The notes under the pieces: model-generated | What the model was told of the DNA's origin: nothing | The model's database searches: none | What the model saw: the letters and a program-made list of their open reading frames with translations, nothing else | In this document: in pieces, positions 34,401-46,295 of the stretch | Layout of the letters: every line of letters starts with the position of its first letter | How positions within the stretch are numbered: the stretch's first letter is position 1 | Translations under genes and position numbers: made by a program | NCBI RefSeq assembly: GCF_016808335.1 | Contig: NC_053149.1 | Coordinates: 443,596-507,595, forward strand | Reading direction: 5' to 3' | Length of the DNA: 64,000 nucleotides | DNA from: Panicum virgatum | Taxonomy: Eukaryota; Streptophyta; Magnoliopsida; Poales; Poaceae

Positions 34401-35072
34401 CGAGCTGGGAGGTGGGGCGAGCTGGGCTGAGCGGGAGAGGTGGGCCGGTGCTGCTTGGCTGGAGAGTGCTGTGTGCGTTTGCTGCTGGCGCGGGCGAGAG
34501 CGAGGAGCGCGACGCGGGCCGAGCAGCGGTAACGGTTCGAGCAGCTGGGGGAAAAGCGTGCGTGTGCTATTCACGAAGGGTGCACCGAAAGGTGGGTTTG
34601 CTCTGGTATGCGGGAGAGGGCGCGTGCGGAAGGAGCTAGCTGAGACCGACAGGTGGGCTCAGGTGGCAGCGAGGAAAACGCGCGCGAACGCGGCTGAAGC
34701 AGGCAGAGGCGCTGGGCTGCGGTGCTAGGTTGAGGAGGGAGAGGTCGCGGGTTGGGCTGGCTAACTGGGCTCTCTGGTTGGGCTAGGTTTTGGGTTGTTT
34801 CCTTTCCTCTTTTCCTATTCTATTTCCTATTTCAAACACCACTCAACCTATTTGAATTCAAATTCAAATTTGAATTCAACTCTAACACTCAAACAAAAAG
34901 AACAATGCACCAGCATGAATGCAACAACAAATGTTAAACTTAGACAAGTTTTTAATTACTTGTGGAACAAAAATTAGATTAAATGCAAGTCTAACTAAAT
35001 TAAATCCAAGAAAATTAAATAAAGCCAATTAAATTTATTATTAAATGCTAAAATTTAGATTAGGGTGTTACA
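31407..35072 (-). repeat. 3' LTR of the Tekay-like element (3666 bp)
   Basis: It is bounded by TGTAACACCC and GGGTGTTACA. The first 1.4 kb match 38818-40222 closely. The middle (33340-34750) is very GC-rich and yields spurious ORFs. It includes an uninterrupted 18-G run at 33413-33430. Confidence 0.9.
33413..33430. repeat. 18-nt guanine homopolymer
   Basis: An uninterrupted run of 18 G on the plus strand within the GC-rich LTR core. It could form a G-quadruplex, or its length could be an assembly uncertainty. Confidence 0.85.
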
Positions 35073-35116
35073 AACCCTACCCCTTATAGGAATCTCGTCC
35101 CCGAGATTCAGCTGGA

Positions 35117-36534
35117 CTAGCTAGCAAAGAGATCTGGATATGTCTTCCTCAGCTCATCTTCTCGCTCCCATGTAGCCTCAGCTTCACTGTGATGACTCCA
35201 CTGAACTCTGCACATCTTGATGCGCTTGTTCCGTGTAACCCTCTCTGATTTCTCCAGAATCTTCACCGGATGCTCAATATAGGTCAGATCTTCCTGCACA
35301 TCTAACCCATCTAGTGGTGCCTGCTCCTCAGGTACTCGCAGACACTTCATCAGCTGAGAAATATGGAAGACATCATGCACTCCAAAGAGATCAGTGGGCA
35401 ACTCTAGGCGATAAGCAACTTCGCCTTTCCTCTCCAGCACCCTGAATGGACCAATGTACCTTGGTGCTAATTTCCCTTTTATATTAAACCTGCGGATTCC
35501 CCGCATTGGTGACACCTTCAAGTACACATAATCGTTCACCTTGAAGGTTAGGTCCCTCCGTTTGCCATCTGCATAGCTCTTCTGCCTAGTATGTGCAATC
35601 CTCAGATTCTCCCGCACAGCCTGTACCATCTGCTCTGCATCTTCTATAATGTCAGGGGCAAAGAGCTGCTTCTCACCAATCTGATCCCAATAGAGAGGAG
35701 TCCTGCACTTTCTGCCATACAATGCCTCGAAGGGGGACTTCTTCAGACTGGCCTGGTAGCTGTTGTTGTAGGAAAACTCAGCATACGACAGGCACTTATC
35801 CCAACTGGTACCATACTGAATAGCACAAGCTCTCAGCATATCCTCCAACACCTGGTTGGTTCTCTCTGTCTGCCCATCTGTCTGAGGATGATAGGCGGTA
35901 CTGAAGCGCAGCTTCGTATCCAATGAATCATGGAGCTGCTCCCAGAACTGTGAAGTGAACTGAGATCCTCTGTCAGATATGATCTTCTTTGGCACACCAT
36001 GCAAACAGACAATCCGGGAGATGTACAACTCTGCAAGTTTACAAGTTTAGCACCGGAGTAAGTAGTGTTCACTGGAATGAAGTGAGCAACCTTCGTCAAA
36101 CGATCCACTACTACCCATATAGAGTTGTACCCCTGCTGAGTACGAGGTAATCCCACTATGAAATCCATCGTGATCTCCTCCCATTTCCACTCGGGAATCT
36201 TCAACGGCTGCAACAAACCGGCTGGCCTCTGATGCTCTGCCTTCACACGCTGACATGTGTCGCAGATGGCCACATACTCGGCGACTGAACGCTTCATCCT
36301 GGGCCACCAGAAATGCTCCTTAAGATCATAGTACATCTTAGTACTGCCCGGATGAATAGAGTAAGCCGTATCATGAGCCTCACTCAGAATCAACTTCCTG
36401 AGATCATTCCCCCCTGGCACACAAATCCGGTTCTTGTACCACAAAGTACCCTGATCATCCTCTCTGAAATGAGGAGCCTTGCCTTTCTTGAGCAACTCAT
36501 GAATCTCCTGCAGCTTCTCATCTTCCTTCTGATG
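35117..36534 (-). pseudogene. Integrase and chromodomain-like tail of the Tekay-like element
   Basis: The minus-strand frame 36495-36029 carries the zinc-binding region (HDTAYSIHPGSTKMYYDLK ... CDTCQRVKAEHQ) and the first catalytic Asp (ITMDFIVGLPRT). The frame then breaks at an exact 8-bp tandem duplication (TAAACTTG twice, near 36036-36052). It resumes 36028-35117 with IISDRGSQFTSQFW, YHPQTDGQTERTNQVLED (catalytic Asp and Glu) and the GPF/Y motif RYIGPFRVLERKGEVAYRL. A C-terminal chromodomain-like segment has EHPVKILEKSERVTRNKRIK and WEREDELRKTYPDLF. In chromoviruses this tail steers integration toward marked chromatin. The frameshift prevents a full-length product. Confidence 0.87.
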
Positions 36535-37665
36535 CTATCGGATCTCTGCCTCTAGAGTGGGCTTTGCCTTGAATGTCGCACTCGAAGTATGATGCAAGAA
36601 ACCCAGACTCAACTGCTCAAACTCCTCACATAACTTTGGAGGCATCTGGAAAGCAACGGCCATGTTGACATAGCTTCTTCTGCTCAGAGCATCTGCCACA
36701 ACATTGGCCTTACCCGGATGATAGTGAATCTCTAGGTCATAATCCTTGACTAGCTCTAACCATATCCTCTGTCGCATGTTCAGCTCATTCTGCGTGAAAA
36801 TATACTTGAGGCTCTTGTGATCAGTGTAGATATGACACTGCTGCCCATACAAGTAATGCCTCCAAATTTTCAGAGCATGCACAACTGCGGCTAACTCAAG
36901 ATCATGAGTGGGATAGTTCAGCTCATGCCGACGTAACTGCCGTGAAGCATAAGCAATCACTCTGCCCTCCTGCATCAAAACACAACCAAGACCATCTTTC
37001 GAAGCATCACAGTACACCGTGAATCTCTTGCTCTGGTCTGGCATAGTAAGGACTGGCGCCGTAGTCAACCTCTTCTTCAGCTCATCAAATGCCATCTGAC
37101 GCTCATCAGTCCATATGAATGCCGCATTCTTCTCTAGCAAGGAAGTCAAGGGCTTCGCAATCTTGGAGAAATTCTCAATGAACCTCTGATAATATCCTAC
37201 TAAGCCCAAGAATGACCGGACTTCCTTCACCGTCTGCGGTGTCTCCCACTCGAGCACATCCTTCACCTTGCTCGGATCAACTGCAATACCTCCCTTGGAG
37301 ATGATATGACCGAGGAATGGAACCTCGTCAATCCAGAACTCGCACTTGCTGAACTTAGCATACAGCTGATGCTCCCTCAATCTCTGCAACACGAGCCTCA
37401 GATGAACTTCATGCTCTGCCTCTGTCTTGGAAAAGATCAGAATATCATCAATGAAGATCACCACGAAGACATCCAGATAATCCATGAAAACCATGTTCAT
37501 CAGGTGCATGAAGAAAGCCGGGGCATTAGTCAAGCCGAAAGACATGACCGTGTACTCATACAGCCCGTACTTGCAAGTGAATGTCGTCTTCGAAATATCC
37601 TCAGGACGGATCCTCAACTGAAAATAGCTCGAACGCAGATCAATCTTCGAGAATACACGAGCACC
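36535..37665 (-). pseudogene. Reverse transcriptase (palm/thumb) and RNase H of the Tekay-like element
   Basis: Frame 37617-36535. RT has [20 protein letters not shown], then [13 protein letters not shown] with the catalytic DD, and [18 protein letters not shown]. RNase H has [20 protein letters not shown], then [20 protein letters not shown] and [11 protein letters not shown], with D-E-D residues present. It is separated from the upstream frame by TGA (37664-37666) and from integrase by TAG near 36537. Both read as single-base changes within an otherwise continuous polyprotein frame. Confidence 0.88.
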
Positions 37666-38590
37666 TCAAAGCAGATCAAATAGATCCTCAATATGGGGTA
37701 GTGGATGCTTGTTCTTAATGGTAACTGCGTTCAGCTCCCGATAATCGACACACATTCTCTTCGAGCCATCCTTCTTATCTACTAGCAACAACGGAAAAGC
37801 CCAAGAAGAAAAGCTGCGACGGATATAGCCCTTGGCTAGCAACTCATCAATGGTCTTCTTAACTTCCTCATGCTCTATAGGTGCCATGCGGTAGGGCCGC
37901 TTTGCAGTAGGAGCAGTGCCAGGCAAGAGATCAATAGAAAACTCGATGTCGCGTACAGGCGGCATACCTGGCAAATCATCTGGGAAGACATCCGGGAATT
38001 CAGACACCACGCGAATACCGTCTGTGGGTCTAGCCTCCATCTGATGAAGAAACCCTGAGAGCTCTGAAGCACTGACTGTCACCTCTTGGCCATCAGATGC
38101 TGACAAGTGAACTGCCCGCTGAGCACAATCAATTCTGACTCCCCACTTGGCAAGAGTATCCATTCCCAGAATCACATCAATACCCTTGGTGTCTAGCACC
38201 CTCAGATCAGCACTGAACGTTGCCCCCCTTATGGCTATACTGACTCGGGGGCAAATAATATGGGATCTCAACTCCCCTCCCGGTGAAGAGACTAGTAGAC
38301 ACTTCTTTAATGCAGTGGTAAAGAAACTATGCTGCTCAACATATGACTTGGTGATGAATGAATGAGTAGCGCCAGTATCGAAAAGCACTGTAGCTGGATG
38401 GGAGTTGACCATGAATGTACCAATAACCACGTTAGGAGCCTCGGCTGCTGACTCGGCCGTCACGTGGTTCACCTTCCCCTGTCGTGGCGCCCTGGGTTGG
38501 GCTGGGTGCCCCTGTTGTCCCGCCTGCGCCTTCCGGGGGCAAGAGTTGGCGTCGTGCCCCGGCTGGTTGCAGTTATAGCACGCGCGAGGA
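37666..38590 (-). pseudogene. gag zinc knuckle, protease and RT N-terminus of the Tekay-like element
   Basis: The open minus-strand frame starts before 38590 with a proline-rich gag tail and a [14 protein letters not shown] zinc knuckle (about 38577-38536). The aspartic protease follows ([20 protein letters not shown], then [18 protein letters not shown]). The RT entry region comes next ([18 protein letters not shown], then [20 protein letters not shown]). It stops at 37666. The N-terminal half of gag is absent: upstream the sequence runs through frameshifted PQ-rich DNA into an LTR piece at 38789. Confidence 0.85.
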
Positions 38591-38788
38591 GGTGCTGGAG
38601 CATGCTGTCCGACAGGAGGAGCTGCCTGCCGTGGGGCCTGAGGTGCTGGCGGAGCTGGTGGAGCGGCACGAGCCGGAGGTGCCGGTAACCTCGGGCCCTG
38701 ACCTGCCTGCTGCTGTCGAGGCGGGTACTACTACGGCCAATGCTGGTACTGCTGAGGAGGCAGGTACTGCTGCTGGTACTGCTGAGGA

Positions 38789-38817
38789 GACTTCCTTAGG
38801 TGAGATGACTAGCAAAC
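38789..38817. other. Displaced LTR-internal segment at the gag/5' LTR junction
   Basis: The 29 bp ACTTCCTTAGGTGAGATGAC + TAGCAAACT also occur inside the LTR (about 32108-32136 and again near 39518-39546). Here they join gag directly to the LTR start at 38818, replacing the primer-binding site, leader and gag N-terminus. Confidence 0.85.
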
Positions 38818-40222
38818 TGTAACGCCCGGTTTATAAAAGGACATAAACCGAGCAATCATATACGTGCCAGAATCAAGTCACATGTATATACAACAGAATG
38901 AACGCTATATCACAGCACATATCACGTAAAAAGATATATTAAAGCGAGTACGAATGTTATTTATTACATTAATGACAAAATGTCTGATACAAAGTATGCG
39001 GAAGCGTAAAACATATACGAAGTCTCTCGGAAGCTGGGCACCACAGGGACGTCGACTGGGAGACGAACGCCTAGAAGTCCTCGTACTCCTAGTAGCTCTG
39101 GGTGAACTCCCTCGCGTCGGCAGGAACTGAGCAGCAGTAGAGTATCCCCAAAAAGGACAAGGGAAAAAAATAGAGTAGGCAAGAGTGAGTACACAACTTG
39201 TACTCAACAAGTATAACACAAACTATGAGGCTCTAAGGTTGGCTGACTTATCTGCATTAGCTTTTAATCTTGGCAAAATTTTATTAAAGCTAATTACTAC
39301 AAGTTGATGATTTACCATAACCCTGTTACATAGTAATTAATCAAAATTAACCATGAACCACTGAGAACCAAACCGAAACCACCAAGGTAACCCCACTAAT
39401 CAAAAGAAGGATCTGAGCCGCTCATGACCGTGAGCACGGCTAGTATACCAGTTTTACACTCTGCAGAGGTTGCACATCTTTACCCACAAGTCGTGAGCTA
39501 CACTAGTTGTTCATCACACTTCCTTAGGTGAGATGACTAGCAAACTCACTACGAGGCCGTTACAAAGGACCACATTGGTAAGGGGTAACCGCAAAGGATT
39601 CAGGCTCCGCAACGATGGGGCCGACCTCGAGGGGGTACAAGATAACACAGACCAAGCCTCGCAGCGCAGGGACCATTGAAGCTCACCCCCCTCTTGCCCC
39701 GTCGGTAAGTTACTCCCGAACCAAAATGACCTAATTAGTAAGCCAAGACCGTCTCATTCCAGTCTTTTGGTTGCGCGGTTGTCCCAGGTTATCGCTCTAA
39801 TGACGTACGGTCCTTATGGAGAGTAGCTAGCACAAAACACAGTGCGAGCCCCCAAACCAAGTTTCTAGAAAAACCAATTTTAACGAGACGTGAGCCACTC
39901 AAACGGGCCACTCCCAGAATTAAGTTGCATATACCATTAATCAAATTAATTAAAAAGGACCAAGTGTGTTACAGCGCGGCACCTAGCTCAACTAACCAAA
40001 ATGCAACCCAAGGGATATATAAAGGATATAAAGTGGCTAGCAAAGTCCTTATAGGCATACAATATTAAAATGCAGTATGAAAATATATTTAAAGTGATAG
40101 GTGTTGTTCATGTTATACTTGCCTTCCTCAAACTGTTCATGCTGCTCAAACGGCTCTGAAGATGGATGCTCCGGGTACTGGTACTGAGGCTCCTCCGGTA
40201 GCTCAACGTCTACTCGCCAACC
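38818..40222 (-). repeat. Truncated 5' LTR of the Tekay-like element
   Basis: It starts TGTAACGCCCGG and tracks 31407-32811 with scattered substitutions. Similarity stops after GCTCAACGTCTACTCGCCAAC at about 40222, where unrelated AT-rich DNA begins. About 2.26 kb of the LTR are missing. Confidence 0.88.
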
Positions 40223-41205
40223 TTCAGAGTGAACGTGGAGGCTCGGTTTGTTGGCCAAATAATAAGATAATAGTATATGTTTGTAACTTATACATAGTAT
40301 TTATTTTTTCATAATGACATTGGTGGGTGATTTTTAATTAGGCATAGGGGTATTTTAGGCTAATTTTTATCATAATGACAGTGGTGGGTAATTTTTATTT
40401 TTCTATTTTTCTCCGATTAACGTGGGAATTTCTAGACTTTGAGAGCGAATGTGAAGGCTCCGTTTGTTGGTCAAATAATAAAATAATAGATAAATATGCA
40501 TTGATAAAATAATAAGTTACTAATCCAATATTATTTTCTCCATACATCATATCCGAGCAAAAAAAAGAGAGAATCATTGAAATTTTGATAACTGATAGGA
40601 TCAATGAGTAGTCCAAAATCATGCACATTTTCTATTGAGAAAACAAAAGGTTACTCCATGAAAAAAGGAGTCTCATTGAAATGTTGGTAACTTATGGAAA
40701 ATTTACATTATTTAATTTTGCTCTATTATATATGTTTTCTGCTCTTTCAGTGTACTATATACACATGAGACTTGAGTTCATGTCAAGCACGATTCAATTC
40801 TCAAAGGTTTAGAAGTAGCAAGCGTAGAAATTTGAAGAGAATGGATTATAACTCAGTAAATATTTATAATTCAACATTAGGTTATACAGGTTAGCAACAG
40901 ATTGATGTATTAGCATAGCAATACCTCATAAAGATACACATGTATGTGGTATTAGAATATATATGTGTGTGTGGGATCCTTTGCTTTACATATTGTTAAT
41001 CTCAACCAAATAAGTTGAGATATAATTTCCGGTGGCATATAATATAAAAACCCAATGCTTAGAATGATGCATGGACTGGGCGTTGGAAAGATGAACAAAT
41101 TGGATGCGTACGGTGTCACCATCTCAGGCGCTTTAATCTATTCTGTGAAAGGAAGATGAATGTCGAAAGTGGCTGAATGGATTGATTGATATGTTGTACA
41201 GTGTG

Positions 41206-41208
<3 letters not shown>
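40223..41208. other. AT-rich intergenic DNA
   Basis: A segment containing GGCTC(G/C)GTTTGTTGG(C/T)CAAA and TAATAAGATAATAG occurs twice (near 40231 and 40456), suggesting an internal duplication. No gene. Confidence 0.35.
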
Positions 41209-41286
<78 letters not shown>

Positions 41287-41287
41287 A
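41209..41287. repeat. Compound TA/CA microsatellite
   Basis: About 28 TA repeats (41209-41264) followed by about 11 CA repeats. It lies within or beside the 3' LTR of the copia element. Confidence 0.92.
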
Positions 41288-41448
41288 GCCAGAGGGCAGT
41301 TGCCATGGCCGAAGGGGTGCCTATTGCCCCAAAGGGTGTCTTGTGTCCAACGTAACCTCCCGAAGGGATGTCATGTCATTAGCAGTTGCTAATGATGTGA
41401 TTATTCTAATTGATCATTAATTAATTAATCTAATTAATCCTAACACTC
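41288..41448 (-). repeat. 3' LTR of the copia element (inner part)
   Basis: On the minus strand, CAAGGGGGAG is followed by TGTTAGGATTAATTAG at 41448. That is a polypurine tract plus a TG-starting LTR. The LTR runs toward the microsatellite and its outer end is not identifiable. Confidence 0.65.
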
Positions 41449-41791
41449 CCCCTTGATCAATTAATTTTGTATAGGCACCGTTGCTTGTTCATCAGTCACA
41501 GTCTTGAAACTTTGGAAAAACCCTGTGGGAAAAAAACCAAAGTATATCGATATACCAGGTAAAACTCCTTAAAAACCCAGTGGGAGAAATAAGGAGAAAC
41601 GACATGATATATATATCTCCCAATGTTCATAGACCCTTTAGGTAATTCTAAAGACATAGTCTAAAACAATTTGATCTAAGATCAATATGTCATATATTAT
41701 CCTTGAAAAACCTCTGTGAGGAAAAATAGATAATATGACAATTACCATGTGTTAACATTACCTCATTAAAAACTTTATGTGAGAAAACCTT

Positions 41792-42370
41792 TTAGAAGTA
41801 AAACTCATATAAAGAAAAGACTGTAATGTGATGCTTATGTAGATTATATCTTAATGAGATTCTCCCCCCTGATTCTTGCAAATCTCTAAGCCTTCTCATA
41901 CCAATGCCCTCAATGTATTTACGAAATGAGGTGTATGGTAGAGACTTTGTGAATAAATCTGCTAGATTATCATAAGATTTAGTTTGCAAGATTTCGATCT
42001 CTCCATTCTTTTGGAGTTCATGGGGGTAGAACAACTTAGGGATAATATGCTTAGTCATATTACTCTTAATATAACCTGACTCCATCTGAGTAACACATGC
42101 TGAATTATCCTCAAAGATAATTGTTGGTGTATCAATCGTACCAATACCACATGACTGTATTATGTGGTTTATCATTCTGCGGAGCCATACGCATTCGCGT
42201 GATGCCTCGTATAAAGCTATTATTTCAAAATGATTGGTGGATGTTGATACTAAGATCTGCTTTGTAGACTTCCAAGATATTGATGTACCACCTTGTAAGT
42301 ATACAAAGTTAGTTTGTGATCTGTCATTGTGGGGATCTGATAAATAACCAGCATCTGTATATCCTAACAA
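41792..42370 (-). pseudogene. Copia RNase H
   Basis: The frame gives YTDAGYLSDPHNDRSQTNF, then GGTSISWKSTKQILVSTST and FEIIALYEASRECVWLRRM, the typical copia RNase H. LADLFTKSLP and KYIEGIGMRRL close the polyprotein. The frame is open, but upstream frames are broken and the element lacks its 5' half. Confidence 0.85.
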
Positions 42371-42447
42371 AACTGGATCTTGACTTCTACTATAAAATAA
42401 TCCAAGATCTCTAGTGCCATTGAGGTATCTAAATACTGTTTTAATTC

Positions 42448-43876
42448 CTACCCAATGACGTTTGGTAGGAGCAGCACTATACTCAGGTATGGGACATGTG
42501 GTCCCAATACCTCTTCTCCTTCCTCTCGTGGTCTAAAAGGATCCTTCTCAATGTCTAAGGATCTTACTACCATGGGAGTCTTTGTAGGATAAGATTTGTC
42601 CATATTGATTTTTTTCAATATTTTCTCGACATAGGCAGCTTGGTATACAAATATACCAGTGGGTAAATGCACAAGTTGTAAAGCTAAGCAGAATTTTGTT
42701 TTACCCAAATCTTTCATTTCAAACTCCGTCTTTAAATGATGACGTGCTTCATTAATATCGATTTCGTTGCCAATGATATTTAGATCATCAACGTATACCG
42801 ATATGATACAAAATCCTGTTGTTGATTTTTTTAATGAAGACGCATGGGCAGTCATCATTATTCGTGTATCCCTTCAATTTAAGGAATTCACTTAACCGAT
42901 TGTACTACATTCGGCCTGACTGTTTTAAGCCATATAATGACTTTTGCAATTTAATGCAATACATGTTGCGATTTGCCTTGGGATTTGGTATGCTAATTCT
43001 CTCAGGAACTTTCATGTATATATCCGAATCTAATGACCCATATAAGTATGCAGTCACGACGTCCATCAACTGCATAGATAGACGATTTTTTACTGCCAGA
43101 GATATTAAGTATCAGAACGTTATTCCGCTCATTACCGGAGAGTAAGTTTCGTTGAAATCAACGCCAGGTCTTTGCGCAAAACCTTGTGCCACTAGCCTTG
43201 CTTTATATCTCACCACTTCATTGTTTTCATTCCTCTTACGAACGAAAACCCATTTGTATCCCACAGGAAGGATACCATGAGGTGTTGGCATTACAGCCGA
43301 AAATACCTTCTTATTATTAAGCGAGGCGATCTCTATTTCAATTGCAATCTTCCATTTATCCCAGTCCGAGCGCTTCTTGCACTCAGTCATAGACTTAGGA
43401 TCTGAATCGATTTCAAGGATATTTGCAATTTGCTTAGAGAAGTAACAGTCGACTATTATGGACTTACGGTCATAAGACTCTCCAGTCTCAATGAAATTTA
43501 TAGCTATTTCATTTACCCTTAAAGATTCATCATGACTTCCCGAAACGATGGATCTAGGGTTTTCCAATGTTCCAGCCTTAGTGTTTATGTGCATATCTGA
43601 GCTGGGGTGTGGATTATAAATATCCACATGACATACAATGTCCTCTAGGTGTCTTTCAACCAAAGGTTGAGTTGCATTTCCAGTCTTCTTTTGCTTGTTT
43701 GCAATTGCATCCTGTTTCTTGGAAGTGCTTCTCCCCCTCTTTTTGCCAAGTTGGAGATGAGTGGTTTTATTAGGTACCTCCACTCTTTCGGGCACATTCC
43801 TTGCAGGATGGAGAGACTTTGTGACACCTTTATAATCTGTAAAAGCGTCTGGCAGATTATTTGAAATATTTTGCAA
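42448..43876 (-). pseudogene. Copia reverse transcriptase
   Basis: 43876-43112 gives the pre-RT linker and RT entry (WKIAIEIEIASLNNKKVFS, then GYKWVFVRKRNENNEVVRYK and ARLVAQGFAQRPGVDFNETY). After a stop near 43112 the frame continues with KLQKSLYGLKQSGRMWYNRL. 42858-42448 has the catalytic CIISVYVDDLNIIG and FEMKDLGKTKFCLALQLV. Interruptions near 43112 and 42850 make it non-functional. Confidence 0.85.
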
Positions 43877-43953
43877 ATCAATAATTCTCTAAACCTGTTG
43901 TTCAACTTCTGTAGTACGTGGATCAGAAAATTGGATGCCTTTTGAATTCCAAT

Positions 43954-44612
43954 CTATTTCCTGGCATTCCTTTTGGTACAATTCTCCCCTAATGCCGGGA
44001 AATGATCCTCATTAAAAATACAATCAGCGAATCGGGCAGTAAATAGATCCCCTATCATATGTTCTAAGTACTTTATGATCGACGGAGATGAATATCCGAT
44101 ATAGATCCCCAGTTTCCTGTGGGGGCCCATGGATGTTCGCTGAGGTGGTGAGATGGGTACGTATACTGCGCACCCAAATTTACGCAAATGGAAAATACTT
44201 GGTGGATTCCCACGTACTAACTGTAATGAGGAGGTTTCATGATATGCAGTTGGTCGTAGTTGTATTAGGTCAGCAGCGTGCAGAACTGCATGACCCCAAT
44301 ATGACGAAGGAAATTTGTAATTCATCAACATAGGTCTTGCAATGAGCTTGATTCTTTTAATCAATGATTCAGCCAAACCATTTTGAGTATGTACGTATGG
44401 GACTGAATGTTGAACCTGAATTCCTAATGCCATGCAATAATCATTGAAAGCACTGGAGGAGAATTCAGCAGCTTTGTCCATACTTATTGACTTAATCCGA
44501 TGTTCAGGATAATAGACTTTTAACTTGATAAGTTGAGCCATTATTTTGGCAAAAGTATGGTTGCGTGTCGACAAAAGAGACACGTGAGACCAACGCGTAG
44601 ATGCGTCTATTC
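43954..44612 (-). pseudogene. Copia integrase core (N-terminally truncated)
   Basis: The frame from about 44612 gives STRWSHVSLLSTRNHTFAKI, then SISMDKAAEFSSSAFNDYC with the second catalytic Asp and HSVPYVHTQNGLAESLIKRI with the catalytic Glu. RKFGCAVYVPISPPQRTSMG and the IYIGYSSPSIIKYLEHM block follow. The zinc-binding N-terminus and first Asp are missing because the element is cut off at about 44612. Confidence 0.83.
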
Positions 44613-45589
44613 TATGTAATTTATTCTATGTAGTGTGTAGTAGTCCAAAACAATTTTTTACTGTACGCTGAACACTAAATCGAGACTGGATACTAAATCG
44701 AGTTTGGCGATATGTGCTGTACAAAACCATACTAACCATACTATTATATGGTTTTCAACCATGCCAAGCCACACGCATGCAACGACGATCGATTAGACAA
44801 CAGGCGGCTGGGCCCCACCTCCTCACTGGCACTGCCTACCTTTTTGCTCTTGGGCGATGATGAGAAAGCACGGCCGCCGATATCCAATGCATGCCTATCT
44901 TGGCCCTTGTTTAGACTGTTTGCACTCGTCGTACTCTAAATCCATCCTCTAAAATAAATATTCTGTCCTGATCATCAAGATTCTCTACTGTATATCCAGT
45001 TTTACTGCAACCATCAATCCTCTACATCGTACTCTATACCAACTACCAAAAGATGGGACCCACATATCAGTTCTTTTTACCCCTCACACCGACGCCATCC
45101 CTCCCACCTCTCTCTCTCTATCTCTCTCTCTCTCCACGCCCTTCTCCCGTGCTCCGCCCCGCCGGCGTGGCGGCCCTCTCCCCCTCCCTGCCTCACCGGC
45201 CCTGCTCGGCTGCTCCCTCCGCCGCTCCCTCTCTCCCTGCCCTTCTCCTCTGCTCCTCTCCGCCGGCGCGGCGGCCCTCTCCTCCCCTGTTTCTCCTCCA
45301 TCGGCGAGCAGGACTCCTCCCCGCGCCGGCCTTCCCGGCGGCCAAGGGAGCCGTCGCCGGCCATGCTCCTCGCCACCGCCCGCGGCCGAATTAGCGGAGG
45401 GCACGCCAGGCCCCTCGCAGAAGGTGCGCGGCGGCCGGGTGGAGGGCGCGCGGCCCCTGGCGGAGGGTGCGCGGGAGCCGCGTGGCGGCCGGGCGGAGCA
45501 TGTGGGGCTGGGCCTCGCGTGGGCGGCGGCGGGGCCTCGTGCTGGGTCATGGCGGGCCCCGACGGCGTGGCGGAGGCTCTCGTGGGGCG

Positions 45590-45735
45590 CGGCGGCGGAG
45601 GCCTTCGCGTGCGTGCCGGCCGCGGTGTCGAGCTCGCGCGAGCGCCGGGCTTTGCGGCAGCGGAGGCCTTCGCGTGTGCGCCGGCCGCAGCATCGAGCTC
45701 ACGCGTGTGCCGGGCTTCACGGCAGCGAGGCCTGC
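45590..45735. repeat. Tandem repeat, about 69-bp unit, two copies
   Basis: GCGGAGGCCTTCGCGTG(C/T)G(T/C) ... GCGCCGGCC ... TCGAGCTC(G/A)CGCG is repeated at about 45594 and 45663. Confidence 0.75.
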
Positions 45736-46157
45736 CCCCCACGCGCGCACACTGCCGGTGCTCCGCCCCCGCGCGTGAACGCCGTCGCTGCTCGACCCAT
45801 GCACGCAGGTGTCCAGGTGGAGGTCGAGCTGTGGCAGTCGGTGGGGCCGGCCTGCGCGGTCCGAGCTCCGCGCACGGCAGCGACGACGAACTCGGGCGAG
45901 GCATCCCCGAGAGCGGCAGTGGGACCCCAAGCCCCCTCCCTCGACGACGCTAGAGCGGATCTGGGCCTCCCCCCGCCTCCTCGCCGGAGCACGCGCCTCA
46001 CGGTGAGCAGGACCCCCTCCCCATCGCCTCGTCTCCCCGCCGGTCCATGGCGGGTCCGGCCATGCCTCCATGCCTCCGCTGGCTAGGGGTTGCCCCGGTG
46101 GTGGAGGCCGCGCGGAGCAGAGGCCGCGACGAGGCCGGGCGGGAGCGGCGAGCGGCC

Positions 46158-46295
46158 GGGGCGGGCGGCGCAGAGGCTGCAGCGAGGCTGGCCGGCAGCT
46201 GGGGCGGCTGCCGCGGCTCGCGGCCTGGGCGGGCGGCGCAGAGGCCACGGCGAGGCTGGCCGACAACTGGGGCGGATGCCGAGGCTCGCGGCCGG
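46158..46295. repeat. Tandem repeat, about 70-bp unit, two copies
   Basis: GGGCGGGCGGCGCAGAGGC, then GCGAGGCTGGCCG and ACTGGGGCGG-type segments, are repeated in tandem at 46158 and 46228. Confidence 0.75.

Larger units (their letters stand above)
31407..40222 (-). mobile_element. Ty3/gypsy chromovirus (Tekay-like), minus strand, rearranged
   Basis: The 3' LTR is 31407-35072 (3666 bp, TGTAACACCC ... GGGTGTTACA). The internal coding region on the minus strand covers 35117-38590 (end of gag, protease, RT, RNase H, integrase, chromodomain-like tail). The polypurine tract (AAGGGGTAGGG) sits just inside the 3' LTR near 35075-35085. The 5' LTR on the right starts at 38818 but matches only up to about 40222 (1405 bp). 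Most of gag and the primer-binding site are missing. The chromodomain and the long LTRs fit the Tekay/Del lineage. Confidence 0.88.
41449..44612 (-). mobile_element. Ty1/copia retrotransposon, 5'-truncated, minus strand
   Basis: Coding order on the minus strand is integrase (44612-43954), RT (43876-42448) and RNase H (42370-41792). This integrase-before-RT order defines copia. Gag, protease and the integrase N-terminus are missing: homology stops near 44612. A non-coding stretch (41791-41449) leads to the polypurine tract and 3' LTR. Confidence 0.88.

Noticed and set aside
33189..34728. Long ORFs in the GC-rich core of the 3.67-kb LTR
   Set aside because: They lie inside an LTR, overlap on both strands and have low-complexity composition without domains.
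38818..40222. Reading this as a separate solo LTR or element
   Set aside because: Same family, orientation and LTR start as the element to its left, directly attached through the gag junction, so it is that element's truncated 5' LTR.
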